Positions 1 through 8,567 are shown, counted from the first letter of the stretch. The stretch: 64,000 nucleotides of DNA from Kitasatospora phosalacinea (GCF_030268885.1 NZ_BSSA01000019.1:88677-152676), one strand, 5' to 3'. Translations and numbers: made by a program. Notes: generated by a model not told the origin, from the sequence alone.

Positions 1-19
1 GGGTTCGGGAGGGCGGTGG

Positions 20-475
20 TCACCGGGCGGCTCCCGGAAGGAGCATCCGCTGTTCGAGGGCGGCGAGCATCTGCGCGGCGCTGTCCCGCAGCGCGTCCGC
101 CGCGACCGGGTTGAGCATCTCGGCGAGCAGCGGGATGCCGAGGTCGAAGTCGACGTGCAGGGCGACGGTGCTGCCGCCGCCGGGCGCGGCCCGCACCGCC
201 CAGTGGCCGCTGAACGCGCCCAGGTCACCGGTGAGTTGCTCGAAGTCGAAGCGGCGCGCGGCGTGGTCGATCAGCTCCGTCTCGGTCCAGCGCAGCACGG
301 AGCCCTGCAGCCGGACCGACCATGCGGTGGTGCGGTGCCGCTCGTCGGGCTGCTCGACCAGTTCGACCGCGTCCACGCTCTCCATGCAGGCGGGGTAGCC
401 GAGGACGTCCACCACCACCGGCCAGGCCACCTCGGGCGGGGCGGCGACGGGCAACTCCACTTCAACGTGCGGCAC
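20..475 (-). CDS. SRPBCC/RatA-like polyketide cyclase-dehydrase family protein
   Basis: A 151-aa protein of the START/SRPBCC ligand-pocket superfamily. The N-terminal half reads as a beta strand then helix (around VELPVAAPPEVAWPVV). A tryptophan-containing strand pair follows (WSVRLQG, RWTETELI), then a long C-terminal helix (LRDSAAQMLAALEQRM), as in RatA-like aromatase/cyclase proteins. Such proteins bind hydrophobic ligands or act as polyketide cyclases; the substrate cannot be read here. It is the last gene of a four-gene minus-strand operon and overlaps the preceding FemAB-like gene by 14 bp. The GTG start is supported by an upstream GGAGAGG. No signal peptide, so cytoplasmic. The partner set (P450, acyl-CoA dehydrogenase) suggests a small-molecule pathway. 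Confidence 0.75.
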   Translation of the reverse strand: MPHVEVELPVAAPPEVAWPVVVDVLGYPACMESVDAVELVEQPDERHRTTAWSVRLQGSVLRWTETELIDHAARRFDFEQLTGDLGAFSGHWAVRAAPGGGSTVALHVDFDLGIPLLAEMLNPVAADALRDSAAQMLAALEQRMLLPGAAR

Positions 476-1715
476 GGGACGGCCTCTCCTCGGAACGGCT
501 GGTGGTGGCAGGGGGGTCGGGGTGGGGGCGGGCGACGCGGGGGCGGTCGGGCGGACGGGCGGGCAGGCCCAGCGCCCCGGCGCGGGCGGCCGCCAGGGCG
601 GGCGGGAGCAGGCGCCGTAGCACGGCCCGGGGCAGCGGCCGCAGGTGGGTCATCGCGTGCCACTGCTCGACCAGGGCGCAGCCCATCTCGGTCTTCGGGA
701 GGTACGCGGTCTGGGCGAAGCGGATGTGCCCGCAGCCGGCGGCCATCGCCAGCCGGACGGCCGCGTAGTGCAGGTTGTGGTAGAGCGCGGCCCGGTGCGC
801 GAGGCGGTAGTCCAGGCCGATCCGGGCGCCGGTGGCACCGTTCCCGGCGAACAGGCAGAGCAGGAACCCGACCAGCTCCCGCTGTTCGCCGCCCTGTTGC
901 CCGCCCTCGTCGAAGCAGGCCAGCAGGCGGCTGCCGGGGTCGGCGGCGACGGCGGCCAGGAAGGCGTGGTCCAGCACGTCCAGTGTCTGGTCGGCCCGGT
1001 CCATCACCTGCCGGTACAGCGGCAGCAGTTGGGGCACCAGGTGGTCGAACTCGGTCAACTCCTCGATCCCCAGGCCGGGCTGGGCTTCGAAGCGGCGGAT
1101 CTTGGCCCGGGCGTTGCGCCGCGGCTTGGCCGGGAGGGCGGCCAGGTAGTGGGCGAACGAATCGGCGGACAGGGCGAGTTCGGTGTCGGGCAGGGCGGGG
1201 GCGAGGAAGAACCCGGCCTCCTTCAACGGGGTGCGCAGCGGGGCGAGGTCGGGCCCGGTGAAGTCCTTGAGGACCACGGTGCCCAGCCCTTCGCGCCGGG
1301 CCAGGTCCAGGGCGGTCGCGACCAGCAGCCGCCCGGCCCGGTCGTCCGGCGGCTGCACGGCGAGCAGGCGACCCTGGCCGAGCAGGTTGCCGCACAGCAG
1401 CATCGGCACCCGCAGCAGGCGGGGTGCGCGGCGGCGCAGCGGGGCGAGCAGGCGGCGCTCGCGCGGGCCGAGGATCCGGTCCACCTGCAGGTCGGGGAAG
1501 AGGCACAGCGGCAGCACCGCGACGGGTTCGCCGGCCCGGCGCAGCAGCAGGTAGGCGTACCCGGCCGGTCCGACCCGGCTGCCTTCCAGTGCCGCGAAGA
1601 CCTCCCGGGACCACATGGGGTCGTCGGCCGGGGCCAGCCGCTCCCACAGCCCGGGCGGCAACTCCGCGATGCCGCGCAGCACGTCGACCCGGTACGGGCC
1701 GTCTCCGGGGCGCAC
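462..1715 (-). CDS. FemAB/GNAT-like (BioF2-type) acyltransferase domain protein
   Basis: A 417-aa soluble protein that looks like the double-GNAT fold of FemAB-like 'peptidogalycan biosynthesis' proteins. Supporting segments are an N-terminal WSREVFAALEGS, the basic helix AALPAKPRRNARAKIRRFEA near residue 195, a QLLPLYRQVMDRAD helix, and a C-terminal part with ARIGLDYRLAHRAALYHNLHYAAVRLA followed by GCGHIRFAQTAYLPKTEMG, the usual acetyl-CoA/tRNA-binding core of this fold. Family members transfer acyl or aminoacyl groups. The acceptor is unknown; the P450/acyl-CoA dehydrogenase context favours a small metabolite over cell wall. The GTG start sits 3 nt after the stop of the upstream dehydrogenase gene and lacks a strong ribosome site, so translational coupling is likely. 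Confidence 0.7.
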   Translation of the reverse strand: MRPGDGPYRVDVLRGIAELPPGLWERLAPADDPMWSREVFAALEGSRVGPAGYAYLLLRRAGEPVAVLPLCLFPDLQVDRILGPRERRLLAPLRRRAPRLLRVPMLLCGNLLGQGRLLAVQPPDDRAGRLLVATALDLARREGLGTVVLKDFTGPDLAPLRTPLKEAGFFLAPALPDTELALSADSFAHYLAALPAKPRRNARAKIRRFEAQPGLGIEELTEFDHLVPQLLPLYRQVMDRADQTLDVLDHAFLAAVAADPGSRLLACFDEGGQQGGEQRELVGFLLCLFAGNGATGARIGLDYRLAHRAALYHNLHYAAVRLAMAAGCGHIRFAQTAYLPKTEMGCALVEQWHAMTHLRPLPRAVLRRLLPPALAAARAGALGLPARPPDRPRVARPHPDPPATTSRSEERPSRAAR

Positions 1716-1718
1716 CGG

Positions 1719-2849
1719 TCAGCCGATCCGCAGCGGGCGGCCGTCCAGGAACTCCCGCAGCGGGCGGGCCATCCTGGTGCGGGCCGGCGGGTGGAAGGTC
1801 AGGCCGGTGGCGGCGGCGGCCAGGTAGGAGCCGTCCGGGGAGGTGATGAAGGCCATGCCGCCGAGCGCGGCCAGGCAGGTGCGGGCGGTTTCGGCGATGG
1901 CGTCCTGCGCGGCGTAGCGGGCGGTCAGGGCGCGCACCAGCAGCGCCTCGTCCAGGGGTTCGTCCGCCATCGCCCGGGCGACGGCCTCCACGGCGAGCAT
2001 CGCGGCCTCGACCGGGACGAGGTGGGCGGTCGGGTCGTCCGCGTCGCCGCCGGGGCGCTGCAGGGTCCGTTCGACCAGGGCGCTGGCCACGCCCAGGTAG
2101 CCCGCGGTCAGCAGCAGTTCGAACCAGAGGAAGCCCGCGACGTTCAGGGCGTCCGGCACGGCGTCCGCGGTGACCTCGGTGGGGACCACCATGGACGGGT
2201 CCAACTCGACGTCGGTGAGCCGGACTTCGTCGCTCTCGGCGCCTGCCAGGAGGGGGGTTCCCCAGAACGGGCGGACGGTGATGCCCGGGCTGTCGGCGGG
2301 GATCAACGCCACCGCCAGCCGGTCGACGCCGTCCGGGCCGGTCAGCGCGACCGACGCGGTCAGCAGGTCCATCGAACGGGAGAGGCTGCACGGCATCTTG
2401 CTGCCGTTCAGCACGATCCGGTCGCCGCGGCGCTCGGCGGTGAGGTGCGGGGCGAGGATGTTCTGCCCGGCCCGGCCCTCGGCGAACGCGGAGGCCACCA
2501 GCAGCCGCTGCTTGGCGACGGACTCCAGCAGCGCCCCCTCCAGGCCGTCCCCGTACTTCGCGGCCTCGACCAGCCCCGCGACCGAGAAGTGGTGCATGGT
2601 GGTGGCCACCGCCAGCGAGGGACAGCGGGCCCCGACCGCGCGCTGCACCCGGACGGCCTGCAGCGCGCTCGCGCCCGCGCCGGAGTACGCGGCGGGCACC
2701 AGCAGCCCCGGGCCGCCCGCCTCCTTGAACGCGGCGATCGCCGGGCTGGGCGTGCGTTCCAGCTCGGCGAGCGGGTGGCCGGCCAGCACCCGGTCCAACC
2801 CGGGCATGAACGCCTCCAGTTCGGCGCGTTCGCGGTGCAGGAAGTTCAC
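1719..2849 (-). CDS. acyl-CoA dehydrogenase family protein
   Basis: About 376 aa, normal for a single-domain acyl-CoA dehydrogenase. Recognisable parts are the N-terminal helical region (ELERTPSPAIAAFKEAG), the middle beta domain (NILAPHLTAERRGDRIVLNGSKMPCS), and the C-terminal four-helix domain (VEAAMLAVEAVARAM, then TARTCLAALGGMAFITSPDG, the usual GG-containing FAD/dimer segment). It would oxidise an acyl thioester or related substrate with FAD. I do not see the classic catalytic Glu segment clearly, so it may be a pathway-specific or degenerate member. The start is taken as the GTG at 2849, which has AAGGA seven bases upstream; an in-frame GTG at 2882 has no such site. It lies 50 bp from the P450 stop and 3 bp from the FemAB-like gene. 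Confidence 0.75.
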   Translation of the reverse strand: MNFLHRERAELEAFMPGLDRVLAGHPLAELERTPSPAIAAFKEAGGPGLLVPAAYSGAGASALQAVRVQRAVGARCPSLAVATTMHHFSVAGLVEAAKYGDGLEGALLESVAKQRLLVASAFAEGRAGQNILAPHLTAERRGDRIVLNGSKMPCSLSRSMDLLTASVALTGPDGVDRLAVALIPADSPGITVRPFWGTPLLAGAESDEVRLTDVELDPSMVVPTEVTADAVPDALNVAGFLWFELLLTAGYLGVASALVERTLQRPGGDADDPTAHLVPVEAAMLAVEAVARAMADEPLDEALLVRALTARYAAQDAIAETARTCLAALGGMAFITSPDGSYLAAAATGLTFHPPARTRMARPLREFLDGRPLRIG

Positions 2850-2899
2850 GGGCACGTCCTTCGGGAGGGGCGGGTGCGGCACGGGGACGAGGGGGGTGC

Positions 2900-4153
2900 T
2901 CAGCCGGTGGCCGCCAGGGGCAGGGTGTCGAACGAGCGCAGGCAGGCCGAGGCGCGCCGCACCGGCTCCCCGGCCGGGACCAGCCCGGGGAGGCGGTCGA
3001 GCAGCGGGCCCAGCAGCAGTACCGCCTCCAGCCGGGCCAGCGCCGCGCCGAAGCAGTAGTGCGGCCCGGCGCCGAAGCTCAGCACGCGCACGTCCGGGCG
3101 GCGGACCAGGAAGGCGTCCGGGTCCGGGTGGCGGCGCGGGTCCCGGTTGGCGGCGCCCAGCACCGCGGTCACGCTGCCACCGGCCGGGACGGGCAGGCCG
3201 CCGATCTCGACGGGTTCCAGCGCCAGCCGCTCGGTCATCAGCACCGGGCCGTCCCAGCGCAGCGCCTCCTCGACGGCGCCGGGCAGCAGTCCCGGGTCGG
3301 CCCGGAGCAGCGCGGTCTGGTCGGGGTGGGTGAGCAGGGCGTGTACCGCCGTCCCGAGCAGGCCGGCGGTGGTCTCGAACCCGGCGACGAAGACCAGCAG
3401 CAGCAGGTCCGCCAACTCGCTTTCCCCGAGCGGACGGTGGGTACCGGGGCGGTCGGCGAGCAGCGCCGTGGCGAGGTCCTCGGCCGGGCGGGCCCGGCGT
3501 TCACGCAGCAGCCCGGCGAAGTACGCCCGCAGCGCGGTCACCGCCGCGTCCGCCCGCTGCCAGTCCTCGTCCGAGCGGACCGGTTCCAGCAGGCGCGCGG
3601 CGTCCCGGCCGAGGCGGTGGAACTGCTCCCGGTCAGCCCGGGGCACGCCGATCAGTTCGCCCACCACCGCGACCGGCAGCGGGTAGCCGACCAGGGCCTG
3701 GAAATCCGCGGTCGCGCCGCCGGAGAGCGCGTCCGCGAAACGGTCGAGGAGTTCGTCGACGGTCCTCTGCACGCCCGCCGAGAGTTCGGCTGCCCGGCGG
3801 GGCCCGAACGCCGCCGTCAGCGGGGTGCGCAGCCGCGCGTGGGCGGGGCCGTTGGTGCCGAGCAGCGAGGCGTAGAAGAAGTCCGCCGCGGGCCGGGCCG
3901 CCCAGTCGGGGTGCTCGCGGTGCAGCCAGGCGGCGTCCGGCACCGCGAAGGCCGGCCCCGCCAGCACGGCCTGGCAGTCGGCGAAGCCGGTCAGGAAACG
4001 GGTGCCGGTCTCCGGGTCGTACAGCACCGGGGCGCTCTCCCGCAGGCGGGCGAGCAGGGCGTAGGGGCCCGCCGGAGAGGAGGTTGCGCCCGGGGCGAGG
4101 ACTGCGCGCAGCAGGCCGAGCGCACCCGCCCGGTCGGCCGCCGCACCGTTCAC
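2900..4153 (-). CDS. cytochrome P450 monooxygenase
   Basis: About 417 aa, standard length for a soluble bacterial class I P450. The heme-ligand loop is complete (FGAGPHYCFGA near residue 360). The I-helix carries the oxygen-activating acid/threonine pair (VFVAGFETTAG) and the K-helix has the E-x-x-R motif (EEALRW). It needs a ferredoxin and reductase encoded elsewhere. Substrate unknown; first gene of an operon with an acyl-CoA dehydrogenase, a FemAB/GNAT-like protein and a cyclase-like protein, so a tailoring reaction in a small secondary pathway is plausible. The frame is open up to 4261, but GTG at 4153 has GAAGGTGG about ten bases upstream and fits the expected P450 N-terminus, so I use it. 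Confidence 0.92.
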   Translation of the reverse strand: MNGAAADRAGALGLLRAVLAPGATSSPAGPYALLARLRESAPVLYDPETGTRFLTGFADCQAVLAGPAFAVPDAAWLHREHPDWAARPAADFFYASLLGTNGPAHARLRTPLTAAFGPRRAAELSAGVQRTVDELLDRFADALSGGATADFQALVGYPLPVAVVGELIGVPRADREQFHRLGRDAARLLEPVRSDEDWQRADAAVTALRAYFAGLLRERRARPAEDLATALLADRPGTHRPLGESELADLLLLVFVAGFETTAGLLGTAVHALLTHPDQTALLRADPGLLPGAVEEALRWDGPVLMTERLALEPVEIGGLPVPAGGSVTAVLGAANRDPRRHPDPDAFLVRRPDVRVLSFGAGPHYCFGAALARLEAVLLLGPLLDRLPGLVPAGEPVRRASACLRSFDTLPLAATG

Positions 4154-4254
4154 CGAAACTCGCCCACCTTCAGCCGCCGCCGCGCACGCCGGGTCGCCGA
4201 ACCGGCCCGCACTCTGCGATTCGTTCGGACAGAGAGTACCCGAACCGGAATTCC

Positions 4255-4322
4255 CGCGCACATTTGAAAATCATTCAAGTTCCCATTTCTCCATGGGAAT
4301 TACTACTCTTCAGATGATTTTC
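4255..4322. promoter_or_regulatory. AT-rich island with nested inverted repeats upstream of the P450 operon
   Basis: Unusually AT-rich for this genome. Outer arms GAAAATCAT (4266-4274) and ATGATTTTC (4314-4322) enclose inner arms TTCCCAT (4280-4286) and ATGGGAA (4293-4299). It lies between the stop of the DUF6801-like gene and the P450 start, both on the minus strand, so it could be the P450 promoter/operator, a terminator for the upstream gene, or both. No T-run follows the stem. Confidence 0.5.
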
Positions 4323-4341
4323 CGGCCGGTACCGCGGAGGG

Positions 4342-5271
4342 TCAGGCCGCGGGCCCGGAGGGTCCGCGGCGCTCGGTCCGCCGTCGGAGGACGACCGCTG
4401 CGGCGGCCAGCGCGGCGACGACGGCTGCGGCGCCCAGGGCGACGGCCCAGGGGCGGGACGCCGACGCCCGCGGGGCGCCGGCCGTGGCGGGGGCGGAGGC
4501 CGCCGGTGGCGGAGCCGGCGGGGCGGTGCCGACGGGGGCGCTGCTCGCGGCGGCGGAGGCGTCCGTTCCCGGCGAGGCGGTCGCCGGGCTCGCGGAGGAC
4601 GGGGCCGGGGCGGACGGGAGGGTGGTGGAGGACGGCGTGGGCGAGGCCTTCGCCGGGGTGACCTCGAAGGGGGCGACGGTGCCGTCCTGGCCCGCGTTCA
4701 GGGTGCAGGGGACGTCGACCCGGCCGGGACCGGCCAGGTTGCCGTCGGCGTCCCTGGGCACCAGGTGGAGGGTGAAGTTCCCGGCGCTCACGCGTCCGCT
4801 GCCGGGGCGGCCGAAGGAGAGCCGGGGCGCGTTGCCGGTGGCGGGGATCTCGAAGGCGCCGTAGGCGGGGACGGAGGTCCGGGTGATGGCGAGGTGGACG
4901 GGGACGACCGTCTCGCCCTGCGGGGCGAGGACCCGGGTCTCGGCGTCGACCGAGCCTTCGATGGTGCGCACCCCGAGGACGTAGCGCAGGCCGATGGTGA
5001 AGGACGCCTCGACGGTGGCGGTAGCCCGGACGGCGAAGGCCGGGCTGGACTCGCCGACCGGCAGTGTGTCCGGGACGTCCGCGGAGATCCCGGCGGTGAT
5101 GGCCTGTCCGCCGATGGTCGGGAAGACGCAGGTGTAGTGCAGGGTGGGGGTGGCGGGCCGGGCGGCCGCGGGGGCGGTGCCCAGGGCGCCGACCAGCGCG
5201 GTGGCGGTCGCGGCGACGGCCGCGCGCCGGGTGCGCCCGCTCGGGCGGCGGGTACGGGATCCGGCGCTCAT
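4342..5271 (-). CDS. secreted, membrane-anchored DUF6801-like protein
   Basis: 309 aa. An Arg-rich N-terminus leads into an Ala-rich signal peptide (AAVAATATALVGALGTAPAAA). An all-beta domain with paired cysteines follows (LHYTCVFPTIGG, later VDVPCTLNAGQ), resembling the DUF6801 extracellular domain of actinomycetes. A Pro/Ala/Ser linker of roughly 80 residues, a C-terminal membrane segment (WAVALGAAAVVAALAAAAVVL) and an RRRTERR stop-transfer tail complete it, so the domain is displayed outside the cell on a stalk. Function unknown. Its ATG overlaps the stop of the XRE-NACHT gene as ATGA and has AAAGGGGC upstream. The tight coupling ties this surface protein to the NACHT protein. Confidence 0.75.
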   Translation of the reverse strand: MSAGSRTRRPSGRTRRAAVAATATALVGALGTAPAAARPATPTLHYTCVFPTIGGQAITAGISADVPDTLPVGESSPAFAVRATATVEASFTIGLRYVLGVRTIEGSVDAETRVLAPQGETVVPVHLAITRTSVPAYGAFEIPATGNAPRLSFGRPGSGRVSAGNFTLHLVPRDADGNLAGPGRVDVPCTLNAGQDGTVAPFEVTPAKASPTPSSTTLPSAPAPSSASPATASPGTDASAAASSAPVGTAPPAPPPAASAPATAGAPRASASRPWAVALGAAAVVAALAAAAVVLRRRTERRGPSGPAA

Positions 5272-7661
5272 GCTGCCCCTTTCGTCCGGTGGTCCGTCCG
5301 GTGGTCCGTCGAGTGGTCCGTCGGGTGGTCGCGGCGGCGCCGGGCGCGGTCGCGGTGCTGCTGGTGGCTGCGGCTCAGGTGGCTCTGGATCCAGGCGTGG
5401 CGGAACTGGTAGACCGCGCCGACCTGGCGGAGCACGCCGCGCTGGTGGGCGTCCGCCAGGAAGGCGATCGGCGCCCAGGGGAGCCGTCCCGTGAGCGGCA
5501 GCCAGATGCGGGCCAGCGCCACCCACTGGCCCCAGGCGGTCAGGCTCAGTCCGTAGCCGAGCCCCGCGCCGAACGCGGCCTCCAGCCCGAAGACCAGGCC
5601 GACCTCGAAGCCGCGCAGCGGCCCGTACACGACGCCGTTGAGCAGGCCGACGCCGAGGCCGAGGACGAGTGCCCAGGTGATCATGTGGAAGACGACGTTG
5701 CGGCGCTCGATGTGCAGCAGGTCGGCCGGGCTGACCACGGACTCGGTGCGCACCGGGGCCTCGAACAGGGCGATCAGGCCGAAGACCAGCCCGGTCGCGA
5801 GGGCGATCGGCGGGATGAACAGCAGCCCGGCCGCGAGGTCGGCGCCCTGTCCGTCGGCGAGCCCGATCGGGGCCACCAGTCCCTCGTCGACCAGGATGAG
5901 CAGCGCCATCCCGGCCGCTCCGCAGCCCAGGCCGACCAGGAACCGGATGAGCGCGTTGCGGCGGGTGCGCGGGGTGCCGGTGCTCAGCCGCAGCCGGACG
6001 GGGGAGGGTCTGAGGGCGGCGCGGGCGCAGGCGTGCCAGTACACGAGGCCGAACAGCGCTCCGGCGACGGTGCCGTGCAGGAGGCCGACCACGAGGCCGC
6101 GGACGACGGCGAACCGGAGTCCGTGCGAGGTGGCGACCAGGTCGACCGGCACGTTGCCGACCGCGGTGGTGACGCCGAAGGCGAGACCGGCCAGGAACCC
6201 GACGATCAGGGTGCGCAGGGTGCGGCTCGTGCTGGTGCCGACCTCCCACCAGGTGAGGTCCTGCCGTTCGGGGCCGAGCCGGGTCAGGTGGTCGGCGAGG
6301 TGGCCGAGCCAGTGCTCGGCGCGTCGCGCGTCCCACGGTCCGGGCCGGCGGCGGACGGTGTCGAGCCGTTCGGCGGGACGGGGGCGGTAGACGGCGGGCA
6401 CGAACCCGGCCAGCAGGTGCTCCTCGATCGCCTCGGGGGTGGGGAAGCGGGCGGTGTCCAGGAGTTCGCCCGGCCGCCGTTCGGGGTGGTCGCTGTACAC
6501 GGTGCGGGCGAGGGCGATCATCAGCGGGGTGCGCAGGGCGGCGGCGAGGTTGGCGCGGCCGGCGCTCTCCGCCGTCCGGTCGGGGTCGAGGACGGCCTCC
6601 CAGGTCGCGGCCGGCCCGTCGGTGTCGGCGGGCCCGGGGAAGGCCGGGTCGGTCCGGGGCAGGTAGCCGCGCAGGTCGTCGAGGTCGAGGTCGCACAGTT
6701 CCAGGACCGCGGCGGCGGCCAGCGGGGCGTGCGCGACCCGGACGGCCTCGGTGAACTCGGCGTGCCGACTGGTCAGGACGAGCGGCAGCCGGGAGAGGTT
6801 GAGCGCTTCGAGGGCCGGGGCGCGCAGGCCCTCGGCGAGTTCGTCGAACCCGTCGAGGACGGGGAGGACGAGGTCGTCGTCCAACAGGTCCGCGGCCAGG
6901 GTCTTGCCGCTGGGGACCCGGCGGGCCAGGTGCGGGTAGTCGCGCAGCAGCCGACCGATCAGCCAGTCGCGCAGGGCCACGGCGGCCGGGTCCCAGTCAC
7001 CGAGGCTGAAGATCACCGGCACCCGTTCGTCGCGGGTGCGGGCGTCCAGCAGGTCGAGGGCGAACCGGACGGCCAGGATCGACTTGCCCGATCCGGCCCG
7101 GCCGAGGACCACCAGTCGGCCGGACGGTATGCGCCGGTAGATCTCGGCGACCCGCCGCAGGTCGCCGGTGAGGTCCGGTTCGCCACGGACCTCACCGGGG
7201 GCCAGCAGGAGGGCGTTCGCCGACCGGTCGGCCACTCCCCCCGACACCTGCTGCCAGCGCACCGGCAGCGCGAACGGGTGGTGCACCCGGCGCTGGGCCT
7301 CCTCGCGGCGCCAGCGCTGCCGGCTCTCGCGGGCCAACTCCTCGGCGGCGTCGGCGAGCGGGCCGTGGTCCCGGGGCGGGGGCGGTGGTCCCGGGGCGGG
7401 CTCCGGAGCGGGCTCCGGGGCCTCCGGCGCGGCCGAGGCGGTGCCGCCGCCGAGGGCGCTCAACCGTCGGCGCTCCTCGGGTCCGGCGTCGAGCGCGTCC
7501 GCGATGCGGTGGATGGTGCCGCGCCGGTGGTCGAAGGGGCGGTCGGTCTCGATCCGGCGGACGGTGCTCTCGCCGAGCTCGGCCCGTTCCGCGAGCTGGG
7601 ACTGCGTCAGACCGGCCTGCTTCCGCAACTGGCGCACCAGTGCTCCGAGCGTCTCCGCCAC
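5268..7661 (-). CDS. XRE-HTH / NACHT NTPase with C-terminal membrane domain
   Basis: 797 aa. Residues about 5-60 form a Cro/C1-type helix-turn-helix (RKQAGLTQSQLAERAELGESTVRRIE). After a Pro/Glu linker comes a NACHT-type STAND NTPase with a Walker A at about 185 (VLGRAGSGKSI), a Walker B with the extra acidic residues (LPVLDGFDELAEG, about 267) and a sensor-like PLVLTSRH. A helical region and roughly eight hydrophobic segments (about residues 480-730) follow, then a His/Arg-rich tail. NACHT proteins oligomerise on sensing a trigger; several bacterial ones are anti-phage. Here the HTH suggests DNA binding as well, which is odd for a membrane protein. The GTG start has an AGGGGAGGGGG site. Divergent from the vWA/PP2C/kinase operon; the next gene overlaps by 4 bp. 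Confidence 0.85.
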   Translation of the reverse strand: MAETLGALVRQLRKQAGLTQSQLAERAELGESTVRRIETDRPFDHRRGTIHRIADALDAGPEERRRLSALGGGTASAAPEAPEPAPEPAPGPPPPPRDHGPLADAAEELARESRQRWRREEAQRRVHHPFALPVRWQQVSGGVADRSANALLLAPGEVRGEPDLTGDLRRVAEIYRRIPSGRLVVLGRAGSGKSILAVRFALDLLDARTRDERVPVIFSLGDWDPAAVALRDWLIGRLLRDYPHLARRVPSGKTLAADLLDDDLVLPVLDGFDELAEGLRAPALEALNLSRLPLVLTSRHAEFTEAVRVAHAPLAAAAVLELCDLDLDDLRGYLPRTDPAFPGPADTDGPAATWEAVLDPDRTAESAGRANLAAALRTPLMIALARTVYSDHPERRPGELLDTARFPTPEAIEEHLLAGFVPAVYRPRPAERLDTVRRRPGPWDARRAEHWLGHLADHLTRLGPERQDLTWWEVGTSTSRTLRTLIVGFLAGLAFGVTTAVGNVPVDLVATSHGLRFAVVRGLVVGLLHGTVAGALFGLVYWHACARAALRPSPVRLRLSTGTPRTRRNALIRFLVGLGCGAAGMALLILVDEGLVAPIGLADGQGADLAAGLLFIPPIALATGLVFGLIALFEAPVRTESVVSPADLLHIERRNVVFHMITWALVLGLGVGLLNGVVYGPLRGFEVGLVFGLEAAFGAGLGYGLSLTAWGQWVALARIWLPLTGRLPWAPIAFLADAHQRGVLRQVGAVYQFRHAWIQSHLSRSHQQHRDRARRRRDHPTDHSTDHRTDHRTKGAA

Positions 7662-7715
7662 GCCCCGCCCCCTCCCCTGGGTTCCGCATGCAGGGGCCGA
7701 GCCTACCGCTGACGG

Positions 7716-7733
7716 CCGGTCAGATATGACCGG
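7716..7733. promoter_or_regulatory. 18-bp inverted repeat between the NACHT and vWA operons
   Basis: Arms CCGGTCA and TGACCGG with a 4-bp spacer (GATA), perfect in both arms. It sits in the roughly 200-bp divergent region, 55-72 bp upstream of the XRE-NACHT start and about 130 bp upstream of the vWA gene. That is the expected size and place for an XRE-type operator controlling both operons. Which protein binds is inference. Confidence 0.5.
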
Positions 7734-7862
7734 TGCCGTGACCTGTGCACTCGCCGGGCGCGGCGCCAGCATCGGCGGTGCGGACGGCCGGTTCCGCGGC
7801 CCCGTGGCGCACCCCGTCACGCGGCCCGGGCCGCCCCTGTCCGCGACACCAGTGACACGGAC

Positions 7863-8567
7863 GTGAGAAAGACGGTGTTTGCGATGGCGGAGACGAGGGG
7901 CGTCCTGCTGCCGGCCTACGTGGTGGCGGACGAGTCGGGTTCGATGGCGCCCTACCAGCGCGAGCTGGCGGACGGGGTGGCGTCGCTGTGCGAAGGGCTG
8001 CGGGCGGAGCCGATGGTCGCGGCCAAGCTCCGGCTGGCCGTGCTGGGTTTCTCCGACGACGTCCAGGTCCGGCTCGCGGTGGCCGACATGCGCACCGAGA
8101 CCGCGGTGCCCCGGCTGGTGATCCGCGGGGTGACCAACTACCGGGCCGTCTTCGAGGACCTGCTGCAGCGGATCCCCGGCGACGTGAAGTGGCTGTGCGG
8201 CGAGGGCTACCGGGTGCACCGCCCGGTGGTCTTCCTGCTCAGCGACGGCCAGCCCACCGACGGCTCGTCCTGGCACGCGCCGCACGCGGAGCTGACCGAC
8301 CGGGACCGCACGCCGACCGCGCCGAACATCATCGCCTGCGGTATCGGCGACGCCCGGGCCCGGACCATGGTCGACGTCGCGACCCGCCCCGAGTTCGCCT
8401 TCCTCGCCAAGTCCGGAACCGACGTCGGCCGGGCGATCTCGGAGTTCTTCCACTCGCTCACCATGAGCCTGGTGGCCTCCGGGCACGCCCTGAACTCGGC
8501 CCACCCGCAGCTGGTGGTGAACCGGCCCGACCAGTTCACCATGGCCATCGACGAGGTCGGCCGGTGA
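7863..8567 (+). CDS. vWA (TerY-like) protein
   Basis: 234 aa, a single von Willebrand factor A domain. The MIDAS metal site is present (VVADESGSMAPYQ, the D-x-S-x-S motif). The later MIDAS threonine region (IRGVTNYRAVFED) and strand-plus-Asp (VVFLLSDGQPTDG) are also there. TerY-like vWA proteins serve as metal-dependent scaffolds for partner proteins. It starts a run of overlapping genes: its stop overlaps the PP2C start as GTGA, and the PP2C gene overlaps the kinase gene likewise. That order (vWA, PP2C, kinase) is the TerY-P triad known from tellurium-resistance-like stress and conflict systems. The start could also be the ATG at 7884, seven codons in; neither has a strong ribosome site. Confidence 0.87.
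   Translation: MRKTVFAMAETRGVLLPAYVVADESGSMAPYQRELADGVASLCEGLRAEPMVAAKLRLAVLGFSDDVQVRLAVADMRTETAVPRLVIRGVTNYRAVFEDLLQRIPGDVKWLCGEGYRVHRPVVFLLSDGQPTDGSSWHAPHAELTDRDRTPTAPNIIACGIGDARARTMVDVATRPEFAFLAKSGTDVGRAISEFFHSLTMSLVASGHALNSAHPQLVVNRPDQFTMAIDEVGR

Noticed and set aside
645..3059. Plus-strand open frame of about 800 codons
   Set aside because: Lies opposite the FemAB-like and acyl-CoA dehydrogenase genes; Gln/Gly/Val-rich shadow with no ribosome site.
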